Source of the DNA: Mycobacterium vicinigordonae
GTDB taxonomy: Bacteria; Actinomycetota; Actinomycetes; Mycobacteriales; Mycobacteriaceae
Direction: 5' to 3'
Assembly: GCF_013466425.1 (NCBI RefSeq)
Contig: NZ_CP059165.1
Span: 5,642,001-5,706,000 of the forward strand
DNA: 64,000 nt
This document shows, piece after piece, positions 16,782 through 26,367 of the stretch. The notes under the pieces are model-generated. The model saw nothing but the letters and a program-made list of their open reading frames with translations, had not been told where the DNA came from and made no database searches. Both the position numbers and the translations under genes were made by a program. Position 1 is the first letter of the stretch. The number at the start of each line of letters is the position of its first letter.

Positions 16782-18427
16782 AGTGCACTCACCTCTCCGA
16801 AGAGCTCCTTGGCCGCGACGTGGCGCAGCTTTCCCGAGGCGGTTTTGGGAACTTCGCCTTTGCCGACCAGCAGCACTGTCGGACTCATCCCTGTCGCACC
16901 CAGCACCCTGCGGGTGATCTCCCGGCGGATCTCCCGCCCCTGGTCGGCAGGATCGCGCTGGACCGTCTCGGCGACGATCCGGATCTCCTCGCGTCGATCC
17001 GGCAGCGTGACCCCGAAAGCGACCACCCCGCCGCGCCGAACGCCGTCGACCGACGCGGCCAGTCGCTCGATGTCGGCGGGAAAGATGTTGCGGCCGGCGA
17101 CGATGATGACGTTCTTGAGCCGTCCGCACACCACGATTTCGCCCTCGTCGGTGAGGTAGCCGAGGTCGCCGGTGCCAAACCAGCCGTCGTCGCCGACGGC
17201 GTCGACCTCACCGTCGGGGGTCAGGTAGTGACTGGTCACCGCGTCGCCCCGGATATGCAACTCACCCATCTGGCGCGCCGGTTGGCTGTGTCCGTCCTGA
17301 TCGACGATCCGGACTTCCATGCCGGACACCGGACGGCCGAGCAGCACCAACTGCTTCTGCGGAGCGTCGCAGCCGCACGCGGTCACCGCGCGGCCCCGGA
17401 GTTCCAGTTCCTCGGCACACACTGTTTCGAAGGCCAGCGGCCGGTCCACCGGCGAGAACGACACCGCGACGGTGGCCTCGGCGAGACCATAGGCCGCGCC
17501 GACCGCCGCTCGCCGCATCCCGAAGCGGGCTGCCTGCGCGGTGAACTCGAACATGGTGGCCGGATCTATCGGTTCGGCACCCGAGACGACGCAGCGCAGC
17601 GCACTGAGGTCGTAGGCGCCATCCTCGACAGCTTTGAGGCGGCGGCTGACGATCGAGTACGCGAAGTTGGGCGCCGCAGTGACGGTGGCCCGCTGCTCGC
17701 TCAGGACCTGGATCCACTGCAGCGGCGACCTCACGAACTCGGTCGGGGGGATGTAGACCGCGCCGTTGCCGGCCCACATCGGCGAGAGCAGGTAAGCGAT
17801 GAGTCCCATGTCGTGGGAGAGCGGCAGCCAGCTCATCGTGACGTCTGCGTCGGAGTCGATGTCCACTTCGGCCACCATGGCCGAAATGTCGGCACACAGA
17901 TTGCCGTGGGTGATCGCCACTGCCTTGGGGTCACCGGTGGACCCGGAGGTGAGCTGGTAGAGCGCGACGTCGTCGTCGGTGGTCTGCCAGTCTTCGGCGG
18001 CGATGTCCGGCCAGGTCTCGGGGATCTCGATAACTCGGTATCCGTCCGCCCGCAATGCCCCGGCGATCGCCGAGAACGGTTGTCCGACAACCACGCACTG
18101 TGCGCCGAGCATGGCCAACGCACGCAGGGTACCGGCATGCCACTGTGCCAGATCGGCCTGCGAGGTCGGCTGCTGGAGCATGGTCATCGCGGCGCCGGCC
18201 TTCCAGGTGCCCTGCAACACCACGGCGACGTCCTGGGCGTTGGCGGCCAGGACGCCCACCCTGTCGCCGCGGGCGACGCCCTCGGCGACCAGCCGTCCGG
18301 CGACTCTGGTTGCGGCCTGGTTGATGTCCTGCCAGCTGAGGAAGCGCAAATCGGTCGCGGTGCCGAAGCGCAAGCCGGTGGCGGAATTCGCCGCCACTTT
18401 GTCGATGACTTCGGTCAGCCTACTCAT
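16778..18427 (-). CDS. Fatty acyl-AMP ligase (FadD/FAAL-like)
   Basis: 549 residues. Adenylation motifs: LTSGSTGDPKAVAITHGN, WLPLSHDMGLI (typical of FAALs), a Y-G-L-A-E-A-T-V motif, FGTGDLGYL, GRLKNVIIVAGRNIFPADIE and the final KTASGKLRH with the adenylating Lys. The LPLSHDMGL and AYGLAEAT patterns favour acyl-AMP formation and transfer to a carrier protein over CoA ligation. Its stop overlaps the ACP start, which supports the ACP as acceptor. The alpha-oxoamine synthase gene lies 89 bases upstream on the same strand. The chain length of the acid is not readable. Confidence 0.88.
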   Translation of the reverse strand: MSRLTEVIDKVAANSATGLRFGTATDLRFLSWQDINQAATRVAGRLVAEGVARGDRVGVLAANAQDVAVVLQGTWKAGAAMTMLQQPTSQADLAQWHAGTLRALAMLGAQCVVVGQPFSAIAGALRADGYRVIEIPETWPDIAAEDWQTTDDDVALYQLTSGSTGDPKAVAITHGNLCADISAMVAEVDIDSDADVTMSWLPLSHDMGLIAYLLSPMWAGNGAVYIPPTEFVRSPLQWIQVLSEQRATVTAAPNFAYSIVSRRLKAVEDGAYDLSALRCVVSGAEPIDPATMFEFTAQAARFGMRRAAVGAAYGLAEATVAVSFSPVDRPLAFETVCAEELELRGRAVTACGCDAPQKQLVLLGRPVSGMEVRIVDQDGHSQPARQMGELHIRGDAVTSHYLTPDGEVDAVGDDGWFGTGDLGYLTDEGEIVVCGRLKNVIIVAGRNIFPADIERLAASVDGVRRGGVVAFGVTLPDRREEIRIVAETVQRDPADQGREIRREITRRVLGATGMSPTVLLVGKGEVPKTASGKLRHVAAKELFGEVSAL

Positions 18428-18516
18428 TGTTCGAAAACGTCCTGTCCTAAAGCGGGAAGCGAGCCGGAAAACTCCGAATGACGTTCTAATTTTGGTGAGG
18501 GTTCGAAATGGACGTC

Positions 18517-19791
18517 TTAGACGAATTCGCTTGCCTGGTCTTTAACGCTGGGGACGGCCGCGGCGATGATTTCGACGGCCCGCTCAATCTGGGCACTGGA
18601 ATGCGCCGCCGAAACACCGCACCGCATCATGCTGTCGTTTTCGCCGACGGCGGGCGCAAGGGCCAGCGAGCAGAAGACGCCGTTGTCGAAAGCCTCGTTC
18701 CAGGCCGCGACCGCGTCGTCCTCTTGCCCAATCCACACCGAGACGATCGGCGCCACCACGCGCGACCCGTCGGACCGGATGATGTCGCCGCCCACCTTCA
18801 GTCCATGCGCGGCCAGCCCGTCACGCAGAGCGCGTGAGTTCCGCAGGACCTCGGCAGCGCGCTGCTCCCCCTCCGGACTGCGGATGATCTCGATCGCGGC
18901 GATGGTCGCGGCCAGAGTTCCCGGCGGCGACGTGGCGGTGAACATATGTGGGTTGGAGTACATCTTGAGGAAGTCGACCAGATCCCGCGAACCGACGATG
19001 TAGCCACCCGCCGAGCCCAACGCTTTGGACATGCCGCCCATCAAGATGTCCACGGCGTGCAGGCAACCGAATTCCTCGGCGATGCCGGTGCGTTTGGCAC
19101 CGAATACGCCGACGCTGTGCGCCTCGTCGACGAACAGCCCTACACCGTATTTGCGGGCCAATGCGACGATCCCCTCCATCGGAGCCACGTCACCGTGCAT
19201 CGAGTAGAGGCCGTCGATCGCGATCATCTTGGTGCCGCCACGGTCGGCGGTGCGGATCAGATTGTGTTCCAGCGCCTTCAGGTCATTGTGGGCGAAGTAG
19301 CGCGAGCTGGCCCCGGACAAGCGAATTCCGGCGTGGATCGAGGCGTGCGCTTGGCTGTCGGGCAGCGCGAGATCGCCGACTCCCAGGATGGCCGTGAGCG
19401 CGCCGACGTTGGCTTGATAGCCGCTGGTGTACACCAGCGCCGCCTCGCTGCCGTGCCAGTCGGCCAACAGCTCCTCTAGTTCGACCTTGAGCCGCGACGT
19501 ACCGCAGAACGGGGGCGCGCCTTCACTGGACGTGCCGTGTCGGTCGGTCGCGCGATTGGCCGCGGCGATCAACCGCGCGTCGCCGCCGAGGCCCAGAGAA
19601 TCGTTGGCACCAAGCATGATCCGCGATTTTCCTTCGATGACCGCGGTCGGTCCGGGTGCGGATTCCACCACTCGGAAGAATGGAAGTCGGTCATCGGCGG
19701 CATAAGAACGGAAAGCAGCCAGTCGGCGATCCTGCTGGACCCGCTCGCGCATATTCAGTCTCAAGGTGTTGAACACGCGAATATTAGACAC
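18517..19791 (-). CDS. PLP-dependent alpha-oxoamine synthase (AONS/SPT/KBL family)
   Basis: 424 residues from GTG 19791; no clear ribosome site is visible, and Met14 is an alternative start. Fold-type I PLP features: YTSGYQANVGAL, the His-stacking region DSQAHASIHAG, LYSMHGDVAPM, VDEAHSVGVFG (Asp and His contacts to PLP) and MGGMSKALGSAGGY with the Schiff-base Lys. The N-terminal EGAPPFCGTSRLKVELEE replaces the usual GTGPCGPRG-type motif, so it is not a typical BioF or serine palmitoyltransferase. The family condenses an acyl thioester with glycine, alanine or serine, with loss of CO2, to give an alpha-aminoketone. Its neighbours supply the activated acyl-ACP. A biotin role is less likely without other bio genes. 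Confidence 0.85.
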   Translation of the reverse strand: MSNIRVFNTLRLNMRERVQQDRRLAAFRSYAADDRLPFFRVVESAPGPTAVIEGKSRIMLGANDSLGLGGDARLIAAANRATDRHGTSSEGAPPFCGTSRLKVELEELLADWHGSEAALVYTSGYQANVGALTAILGVGDLALPDSQAHASIHAGIRLSGASSRYFAHNDLKALEHNLIRTADRGGTKMIAIDGLYSMHGDVAPMEGIVALARKYGVGLFVDEAHSVGVFGAKRTGIAEEFGCLHAVDILMGGMSKALGSAGGYIVGSRDLVDFLKMYSNPHMFTATSPPGTLAATIAAIEIIRSPEGEQRAAEVLRNSRALRDGLAAHGLKVGGDIIRSDGSRVVAPIVSVWIGQEDDAVAAWNEAFDNGVFCSLALAPAVGENDSMMRCGVSAAHSSAQIERAVEIIAAAVPSVKDQASEFV

Positions 19792-19985
19792 CGCGCGCGC
19801 GGCTCAGACACAACTTTTCACCAGAACAAAATAAGCAGCCATTCTCCGTTTGCGTTGCCATATTTCGAAATACGCCAGGCGACCTGTTAGTGCTACCGGT
19901 AGCCCGCTGTCGTCTACCGGCGCCGACGGCATCCGCTGAACGACGTGAGTTCCAGCGGCAAGCCGCCGTCGCATACAGTGAACTG

Positions 19986-20150
19986 ATGCCAACAAAAACC
20001 GACCACGCCGATATCGGTGACGTGGAACCGCTGGCCGACAGCACCGCCAGCCAGGCGCGGCGCGTCGTCGCCGCCTACGCCAACGACGCTGACGAGTGCC
20101 GCGTCTTCTTGTCCATGCTCGGCATTGGTCCGGCGAAACACGAGAGCTAA
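19986..20150 (+). CDS. Small conserved protein coupled to otsA
   Basis: 54 residues from ATG 19986. Its TAA shares an A with the otsA ATG (TAATG), so translation is coupled. The sequence ([19 protein letters not shown]..., ending [11 protein letters not shown]) is acidic and helical with no known domain. M. tuberculosis has a gene of similar size (Rv3489) just before otsA. Function is unknown; the tight link suggests a role with OtsA. Confidence 0.6.
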   Translation: MPTKTDHADIGDVEPLADSTASQARRVVAAYANDADECRVFLSMLGIGPAKHES

Positions 20151-21598
20151 TGGCTCGAAAAGCCGGCGCCAGCTACGGGGATTCTGACTTCGTCGTCGTT
20201 GCCAACCGGCTGCCGGTCGACCTGGAACGCCTGCCCGACGGCAGCATCGCCTGGAAGCGCAGCCCCGGCGGTCTGGTCACCGCGCTCGAGCCGTTGCTGC
20301 GTAAACGTCGCGGAGCCTGGGTCGGTTGGCCGGGAGTGGTCGACGCTGACGAGGACCCGATCACCCAGGATGAGCTCACCCTGCACCCGGTCCGGCTCAG
20401 CGCCGACGACGTCGCCGAATACTACGAAGGTTTCTCCAACGCCACGCTGTGGCCGCTGTACCACGACGTCATTGTCAAGCCGAACTACCACCGCGAATGG
20501 TGGGACCGCTACGTCGACGTCAACCGCCGATTCGCCGAGGCGACCTCCCGCGCCGCAGCCAAGGGCGGAACCGTCTGGGTGCAGGACTATCAGCTGCAGC
20601 TGGTGCCCAAAATGCTGCGCGAGCTGCGACCGGATCTCACCATCGGGTTCTTCCTGCACATCCCGTTTCCGCCGGTGGAACTATTCATGCAGATGCCCTG
20701 GCGCACCGAGATCGTCGAAGGTCTGCTGGGCGCCGACCTGGTGGGCTTCCATCTGGCCGGCGGCGCACAGAACTTTCTGATACTGGCCCGACGGCTACTG
20801 GGCGCGGAAACGTCGCGGGGAACCGTCGGCGTGCGGTCCCGGTTCGGCGAGGTTTCACTCGAGTCCCGCAGCGTCCGGGTGGGCGCCTTCCCCATCTCGA
20901 TCGACTCCGCCGAACTCGACCATGCCGCGCGGGACCGCAACGTGCGACGCCGGGCCCGCGAGATCCGCGCCGAGTTGGGCAACCCGCGCAAGATCCTGCT
21001 GGGTGTCGACCGGCTCGACTACACCAAGGGCATCGACGTACGACTCAAGGCGTTCAACGAACTACTCGACGAGGGCCGCGCGAAGCGCGACGACACCGTG
21101 TTGGTCCAGTTGGCCACCCCTAGCCGGGAACGGGTTGAGAGTTACCAGATCCTGCGCAACGACATCGAGCGGCAGGTTGGGCACATCAACGGCGAATATG
21201 CCGAGGTCGGCCACCCGGTGGTGCACTATCTGCACCGGCCCGTCCCCCGCGACGAGCTGATCGCCTTCTTCGTGGCCAGCGACGTCATGCTGGTCACTCC
21301 GCTGCGCGACGGCATGAATCTGGTGGCCAAGGAGTACGTCGCCTGCCGCAGCGATCTGGGCGGCGCTCTGGTGCTGTCCGAATTCACCGGCGCCGCAGCC
21401 GAACTCCACCAGGCCTATCTGGTGAACCCGCACGACCTGGAAGGCGTCAAGGATGCCATCGAGGCCGCGCTCACCCAGTCCGACGAGGAGGGTCGCCGGC
21501 GCATGCGGGCGCTGCGCCGCCAGGTGCTCGCCCACGACGTGGACCGCTGGGCCCGCGCGTTTCTCGACGCCCTCGGCCAAGCCCATTCCTCGGGCTGA
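20150..21598 (+). CDS. otsA: Alpha,alpha-trehalose-6-phosphate synthase
   Basis: 482 residues, starting at the ATG that overlaps the upstream stop. GT20 glycosyltransferase: it makes trehalose-6-phosphate from a nucleotide-glucose donor (mycobacterial enzymes accept ADP- or GDP-glucose) and glucose-6-phosphate. Signatures: [75 protein letters not shown] and the donor-site [14 protein letters not shown] with an E-FTGAA loop. It is about 18 residues shorter at the N-terminus than the M. tuberculosis enzyme. Trehalose is the carrier for mycolate and other lipid transport, and a stress solute. Confidence 0.95.
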   Translation: MARKAGASYGDSDFVVVANRLPVDLERLPDGSIAWKRSPGGLVTALEPLLRKRRGAWVGWPGVVDADEDPITQDELTLHPVRLSADDVAEYYEGFSNATLWPLYHDVIVKPNYHREWWDRYVDVNRRFAEATSRAAAKGGTVWVQDYQLQLVPKMLRELRPDLTIGFFLHIPFPPVELFMQMPWRTEIVEGLLGADLVGFHLAGGAQNFLILARRLLGAETSRGTVGVRSRFGEVSLESRSVRVGAFPISIDSAELDHAARDRNVRRRAREIRAELGNPRKILLGVDRLDYTKGIDVRLKAFNELLDEGRAKRDDTVLVQLATPSRERVESYQILRNDIERQVGHINGEYAEVGHPVVHYLHRPVPRDELIAFFVASDVMLVTPLRDGMNLVAKEYVACRSDLGGALVLSEFTGAAAELHQAYLVNPHDLEGVKDAIEAALTQSDEEGRRRMRALRRQVLAHDVDRWARAFLDALGQAHSSG

Positions 21599-21696
21599 CA
21601 GGCAAAAGTCCGGCCGAACCCGTGGTGCTGCCGCGCAATCGCTGTGATACTCAGATGCGGCGCAGCGGCGCCATCAATCGGGCCAGGAGGGTTCAG

Positions 21697-22275
21697 GTGA
21701 AGATCCGTCGCGGGCTGGCCGGCGGTGCCGTCGTCAGCACGGCAGTCGCAGTAGGCATGGCGCTGGATTCGGGCAGCCCGGCGTACGCGATAGGGCCGCC
21801 CCCGGACGGCACCTACGTCTTGAACCAGGCCGGCGTATCCGGCGCCACCTGGACCATCGGCGCGCTGTGCGCGCAGCCGTCGGGAACCCGCAACATGAAC
21901 GACTATTCGGACCCGATCGTCATCGCGATGAACTGCGCGCTGAACATCGTCAGCTCGACCCCGGCGAACAACACCCGCGCCGAGCATCTGCAGAACTTCA
22001 GTGGCCGGGCCCGGATGAGCAGCATGCTGTGGACCATGCAGGTCAGCAAGCCCGAGGGGGTGGTATGCCCGGACGGCAGCTTCGCCCCCAGCAGCGAGAC
22101 CTACGCGTTTAGCGACGAGACCTTGACCGGCACTCACACCACCCTGCATGGCGCTGTGTGCGGCCTGCAGCCGGACATGAAGAAAGAGCCGTTCTCGCTG
22201 TCCCTGGTGGGGCCGCCGCCCAGCCCGATCGAGCGTTACCCGATGGAGTGCAACGACATTGCGATCTGCTTCTGA
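21697..22275 (+). CDS. Secreted protein (Rv3491-like), unknown function
   Basis: 192 residues from GTG 21697 with a strong AGGAGGG six bases upstream. Signal peptide VKIRRGLAGGAVVSTAVAVG...SPAYA. The mature part begins IGPPPDGTYVLNQAG and has cysteines at LCAQPSG, NCALN, VCPDG, VCGLQ, ECND and the terminal ICF, enough for three disulphides. The pattern 'GTY... W... C... C' is common in mycobacterial secreted proteins of unknown role. Size and position after otsA match M. tuberculosis Rv3491 (192 residues). It converges on the mce4 operon with a gap of 12 bases. Confidence 0.8.
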   Translation: MKIRRGLAGGAVVSTAVAVGMALDSGSPAYAIGPPPDGTYVLNQAGVSGATWTIGALCAQPSGTRNMNDYSDPIVIAMNCALNIVSSTPANNTRAEHLQNFSGRARMSSMLWTMQVSKPEGVVCPDGSFAPSSETYAFSDETLTGTHTTLHGAVCGLQPDMKKEPFSLSLVGPPPSPIERYPMECNDIAICF

Positions 22276-22287
22276 CCCGAGTCGGGC

Positions 22288-22779
22288 TCAGATCGGCATG
22301 ATGTGCGCGATCAACCACTTACCCTGATCGCGCTCGAACTCCACCCGAAGCCGGCTGCCCTCGTAGATGGGCTGACGCGCCTTGTCGGTGACGATGCGGT
22401 TCATGTACACCATGAGCGTCGCGGAGTTGCGTTTGGCCTGCATGACTCCTACGCCCACGACGTCCACCTGAACTACCATCTCCCGCTTCTTGGCTTCCGG
22501 GATGATCTGCTCGTTGACGACCTTCTTGTACTCCTGGCGGTACGCGGGGGTGAGCAAGGGATACACGTCGTTGAGGCTGCGCTCGATGGTCTGGAAGTCA
22601 TAGCCGAAGAACTGCGGAATCTCCTTTGCGGCTTGTTTGGTCAACACCTCCCGTGCCGACTGGGCACCCCGGGCCTCCACGCGATCCCAATAGAACCAGC
22701 CGCCGGCGGCCGACAGCCCCACCACCAAGACGATCGCCAGATAACCCGCAGCAGTGGGCAACCACCGCAACCATCGCAT
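22288..22779 (-). CDS. Mce-associated membrane protein (second, Rv3492c-like)
   Basis: 163 residues; the last gene of the mce4 operon, with its start overlapping the previous stop by one base. One N-terminal helix (AAGYLAIVLVVGLSAAGGWFYW) is followed by a periplasmic domain of the Mce-associated family. That family has a distant resemblance to VirB8-like folds and ends LRVEFERDQGKWLIAHIMPI. These proteins stabilise Mce transport complexes. In M. tuberculosis the pair is called Mas4/Mam4. Confidence 0.88.
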   Translation of the reverse strand: MRWLRWLPTAAGYLAIVLVVGLSAAGGWFYWDRVEARGAQSAREVLTKQAAKEIPQFFGYDFQTIERSLNDVYPLLTPAYRQEYKKVVNEQIIPEAKKREMVVQVDVVGVGVMQAKRNSATLMVYMNRIVTDKARQPIYEGSRLRVEFERDQGKWLIAHIMPI

Positions 22780-23510
22780 CAGTTGCCCCCGTGCGGGTAC
22801 ATCATGTCGAACGCGGTCATCCGACCCTTCTCGTCTTCGTGCACGATGACCCGCACCCGGTAAGGCTCCGACGGCTTATTGACCCCGTCGAGGTCTGTGT
22901 TCGTCACGCGCACCGCCACCAGCACCGACGCGTTGTCGCTAACGGGATCGATACTCTCCAGCGCGGCGCCATTGACGACCGCCTCCGAGGATGCGCTGGT
23001 CTTGCGCAAGAACGCCTTCACCAGGTCGACGTTCTCCGGGCTGAACTTGCTGCGCAACGGGCCGCTGGTGCCGTTGACGAAGCGGTTGATCGCCTCGTCG
23101 AGGTTGTCGAGCGTATGACTGTACATATTGACCACGGTCTGGGCGCCGACGTCGACGAAGCGCTGTTCACGGGCCTGCTCCGTGCGTGCGTCCCGGTGCT
23201 GCAGCACCAAGGCGGTGACGCCGCAGACCAGTGCGGCGATCACCGGCACCGCAGCCGCCAGCGACACCCAGCCCACCAGGCGGCGGTTGGGCTGGCGGCG
23301 CCGCGGCGGCCGCACCGCCGTGAGGGATTTCTTCTCTCCGGCGGCCCGGACAGCCTTTTTCGGGGCGACGACGACGGTATCGGTCGTCGCCTCGGCCGCG
23401 GCCCCGTCCTCCTGCTTGACCTGCTCGGATTTTGGCGGGCCCGCCGCACGCGAGGCCTTCCGGCGCACGCGTTGCGTTGGCGGTACTTCGTCTGTCACTA
23501 CTGAATCCAC
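22779..23510 (-). CDS. Mce-associated membrane protein (first, Rv3493c-like)
   Basis: 243 residues if started at GTG 23510, 8 bases after the mce4F stop; this agrees with the 242 residues of Rv3493c. GTG 23498 is an alternative. A charged Lys/Ala-rich cytoplasmic tail of about 85 residues precedes one membrane helix (LVGWVSLAAAVPVIAALVCGV). The extracytoplasmic domain is related to that of the next gene. It probably acts as an accessory or stability factor for the Mce4 importer. Confidence 0.87.
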   Translation of the reverse strand: MDSVVTDEVPPTQRVRRKASRAAGPPKSEQVKQEDGAAAEATTDTVVVAPKKAVRAAGEKKSLTAVRPPRRRQPNRRLVGWVSLAAAVPVIAALVCGVTALVLQHRDARTEQAREQRFVDVGAQTVVNMYSHTLDNLDEAINRFVNGTSGPLRSKFSPENVDLVKAFLRKTSASSEAVVNGAALESIDPVSDNASVLVAVRVTNTDLDGVNKPSEPYRVRVIVHEDEKGRMTAFDMMYPHGGN

Positions 23511-23518
23511 TTGCTCGG

Positions 23519-25201
23519 CTAAAGCGGCTTGGGCGCGAGCATCAAGTCCACCCAATTCTCGGCGCTGGCTGCGCCGGTCACGCCGGACGCGAAGATACCA
23601 GTGCCGCCCGCCGGATCCTTGAACAGGCCGGTCGACGGGTCATAGGTGGTGTAAGCCGGACCGCTGGCCTGCGGTTGGGGACCGGGTACCGGACCGGTGC
23701 CCAGCGGTGGCGGCGGTGGCTCCAGGTACTTCGGATACGGCAGCTGCGGCGGCACCGGCGGGTAGTTCGGCGGCATGTACGACGGGTTGCCCGGCGGCGG
23801 CGGAACGTTGTTTGGCGGCGGCGGGTCGTAGGCCGGCTGGATCGGCGCCGGGCCCGGACCCGGCGTCACTCCCGGCGGCGGCGGCCCGACGATCGGGATG
23901 CCCGGGTCGGGGTCGGCACCCGGCGGAATGAACGGGAAGTGGTTGGGCGGCAGGATGTTCAGGCCGTTGGTGACCGGCGTGCCGTACGGGATCGGCGGCC
24001 CGCGCCACGGGTTGCTGCCGAGCGGCACGTACCCGCGCGGATCACGGCACAATTGCACGGTGGGCGCCCGCTTGCCGGGGAATTCCTGGCACGGGTAGTT
24101 GCGGGCGCCGCGCACGGTGGTCGGGTCGTTCTGCGCGGCCTTGCAATACAGGTCACGCGGGACTTCACGCACCGTCTCGTCCGCCGGCGTCCGCATCAAC
24201 GGGGACGGGATGAAACCGGTGTTGCACGGCGGCGGGTCATTCAGGTCGAGCTTGAAGTCCAGCTTTGCGCCCTCGTCCTGGGGCGCCCCACCGGCCGCGG
24301 TTGTGATCGCGGCGAACAGCGCGGGAAAGACCACCAATAGCTGCTCGATCGACTTGTGATAGATGACGCCCACCCGGCCCAGATTGGCCATATTGGCCGC
24401 CAGCGCCGGCAAGGACGGCCGGATCCCGGTGATCGTTTCGTTGGCCTGGTCGATCGCGCCGGGTGCGGTGGCGAGCGTGTCACGCAGCCGCGGGTCGGCC
24501 TGGCGAACTTCGGACGTGAACCGAGCTAACCCATCGGCCAGCGTCTTGATGTCGGCGCCGGCACGCACTTGGGCCTGCAGAAAGGGGCCGGCCTGGTCGA
24601 TGAGCTGCGACACCTGCGGGTAGTTGGCATTGGCTTCGTCCACCAGCAGCCGCGCCGACTCGATCATCCTGGCCAGCTCCGGCCCGGTGCCGTTGGTCGC
24701 CAGGAACGCCTCGTGCAGCACCTCGCGCAGCCGGGTGTCACCCAGGCTGTTGACCAGCGTCTCTGCCTTCTTCAGCAGGTCGGCGACGTCCTGGCCGATA
24801 CGGGTGTTGGCGCGTTCGATCTTGGCTCCGTTGCGCAGCTTGCCGGGCGCCGGATTGGCCGGCGGCACCAGGTCGATGTACTGCTCGCCGATCGCCGACA
24901 CACTCTTGACGGTGGCGGTCACGTTGGCCGGGATGGTGGTCCCGCTGTTAAGTCGCATTTCCGCGGTGACGCCGTTGCGGTTCAGCCCGACGGATTCCAC
25001 CCGGCCCACGGCCACGCCCCGGTAGGTGACGTTGGCGTTCTTGTACAGACCACCGCCGGCCTCGAAATCGGCGCTCACCGAGTAGGTTCCGATGCCCAGG
25101 GTCGCCGGCAGCCGCAGGTAGAAGATGGCCATCACGGTCAACGTGATCACCGTGATGACGGCGAAAATGTACAACTGGATTCTGGTGAGTCTGTCGATCA
25201 T
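23519..25201 (-). CDS. mce4F: Mce4F, Mce-family sterol importer subunit
   Basis: 560 residues. An N-terminal membrane anchor (IQLYIFAVITVITLTVMAIFYL) is followed by the MlaD/Mce domain (GLYKNANVTYRGVAVGRVESV), a helical MCE_4_2-like region and a long Pro-rich tail (about 150 residues, with NNVPPPPGNPSYMPPNYPP). It is part of the heterohexameric Mce4 lipid tunnel that moves cholesterol across the periplasm to the YrbE4 permease. M. tuberculosis Mce4F has about 564 residues. The gene follows mce4E after 11 bases. Confidence 0.94.
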   Translation of the reverse strand: MIDRLTRIQLYIFAVITVITLTVMAIFYLRLPATLGIGTYSVSADFEAGGGLYKNANVTYRGVAVGRVESVGLNRNGVTAEMRLNSGTTIPANVTATVKSVSAIGEQYIDLVPPANPAPGKLRNGAKIERANTRIGQDVADLLKKAETLVNSLGDTRLREVLHEAFLATNGTGPELARMIESARLLVDEANANYPQVSQLIDQAGPFLQAQVRAGADIKTLADGLARFTSEVRQADPRLRDTLATAPGAIDQANETITGIRPSLPALAANMANLGRVGVIYHKSIEQLLVVFPALFAAITTAAGGAPQDEGAKLDFKLDLNDPPPCNTGFIPSPLMRTPADETVREVPRDLYCKAAQNDPTTVRGARNYPCQEFPGKRAPTVQLCRDPRGYVPLGSNPWRGPPIPYGTPVTNGLNILPPNHFPFIPPGADPDPGIPIVGPPPPGVTPGPGPAPIQPAYDPPPPNNVPPPPGNPSYMPPNYPPVPPQLPYPKYLEPPPPPLGTGPVPGPQPQASGPAYTTYDPSTGLFKDPAGGTGIFASGVTGAASAENWVDLMLAPKPL

Positions 25202-25212
25202 CTCTGCCGCCT

Positions 25213-26367
25213 CTACTGTGACGCCGTGCCGGGCGGGATCTTGAACGGGTCGGCCGCTTGTCCGGACAGGTTGGCCATCTCACCCATCAAGAAGTTGGGC
25301 GCGTTGAGCACCTCGTCCATGTGCATCATGTTCGGGTCCAGCGCATAGCTGGTGGTGAAGAACGTCTCCCCCAGCCGGCGCAGCGTCAGGTCGAATGTGG
25401 TGAACACGTTGAGGTAGTCACCGCGCACCGCCTGCTTGATGCCGAAGTTGGGGAACGGGAACGTCAGCATGATCTGCAGCGACGTGACGAAGTTCTTGCG
25501 ATTGTCGTTGAGGGCCTTGATCGCCGAATACAAGTCCTTGACGTCGGCGGCGAAATCCGACTTGGTCTTCGACAAGACGTTGGAGGCGACGTTGGCCAGC
25601 CGGCGCAGCGAGCTGAACGCCTCCACTATGTGGTCGCGGTTCTTGTTGAGCACGCGGACAGCTTCGGGCAAGGTGTCCAGCGTGCGGCCCAGGTTGTCCT
25701 TGTCGCGCGCCAGGATCGCCGAGAACCGGTCTAATCCCTCCATCGCGCCGATGATGTCGTTGACCTGCCGGTTGAGCCCGGCCGTCAGCTCCGCCAGCCG
25801 GGGCACCAGGTCCACGAACTGGCCCTGCCGGCCAGCCACCGCCTGATACGTCTCGTCGATGATCTCTTCCAGCGCACCGACATTGCCCTTGTTCACCACC
25901 ACGCCCAGCGCCGAGAAAACCTCCTCGGTGGTCGGGAAGCGGCCGGTGTTGGACTCTGCGATGCGTGACCCGTCGCGCAGCCGGCCCTGCGCGGGCTTGT
26001 CTTTCGGAGCCGCCAGCTCGATGTGCAGCGAGCCCAGCAGCGAGGTCTGGGCGACCCTGGCCACCGCGTTGGCGGGCAGCACCACATTCTTGTCCAGCGC
26101 CAATTTGACTGCCGCATAGAAGGATCCGTCGGCACGCTGCTCAGCCGCGACCCCGGCAACACTGCCCACCGTGACGTCGTCGACGAACACCGGCGAGTTC
26201 TGCGGCAGCGTCGAGATGTCGGGCAGCTCCACCGTGACCGAGTAGGCACCGCTGCCGTGGCCGGCGGTCCCCGGCATCGACAGCGAGTTCAAACCGCCGA
26301 ACGAGCAGCCGGCCAGCAGAGTGCAACCCGCCAGTAACACGCTGCCGCGCAACGCGATACGTCTCAT
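25213..26367 (-). CDS. lprN: Mce4E / LprN lipoprotein subunit
   Basis: 384 residues, the same length as M. tuberculosis Rv3495c. The N-terminus carries two LLAGC lipobox candidates in a row (Cys15 and Cys21); Cys21, followed by SFGG, is the usual one. The Mce domain follows (TLPQNSPVFVDDVTVGSVAGV), then a helical region. It is the lipid-anchored subunit of the Mce4 complex. Its start overlaps the mce4D stop by four bases. Confidence 0.94.
   Translation of the reverse strand: MRRIALRGSVLLAGCTLLAGCSFGGLNSLSMPGTAGHGSGAYSVTVELPDISTLPQNSPVFVDDVTVGSVAGVAAEQRADGSFYAAVKLALDKNVVLPANAVARVAQTSLLGSLHIELAAPKDKPAQGRLRDGSRIAESNTGRFPTTEEVFSALGVVVNKGNVGALEEIIDETYQAVAGRQGQFVDLVPRLAELTAGLNRQVNDIIGAMEGLDRFSAILARDKDNLGRTLDTLPEAVRVLNKNRDHIVEAFSSLRRLANVASNVLSKTKSDFAADVKDLYSAIKALNDNRKNFVTSLQIMLTFPFPNFGIKQAVRGDYLNVFTTFDLTLRRLGETFFTTSYALDPNMMHMDEVLNAPNFLMGEMANLSGQAADPFKIPPGTASQ

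Noticed and set aside
18478..18491. Possible KstR site upstream of the acyl-AMP ligase
   Set aside because: Only the right half (GTTCTA) matches. The left half lacks AAC, so it does not meet the TnnAACnnGTTnnA pattern.
19804..19995. Minus-strand 63-residue frame upstream of the alpha-oxoamine synthase
   Set aside because: No ribosome site, poor codon bias and overlap with the region before the small gene at 19986. Likely non-coding.
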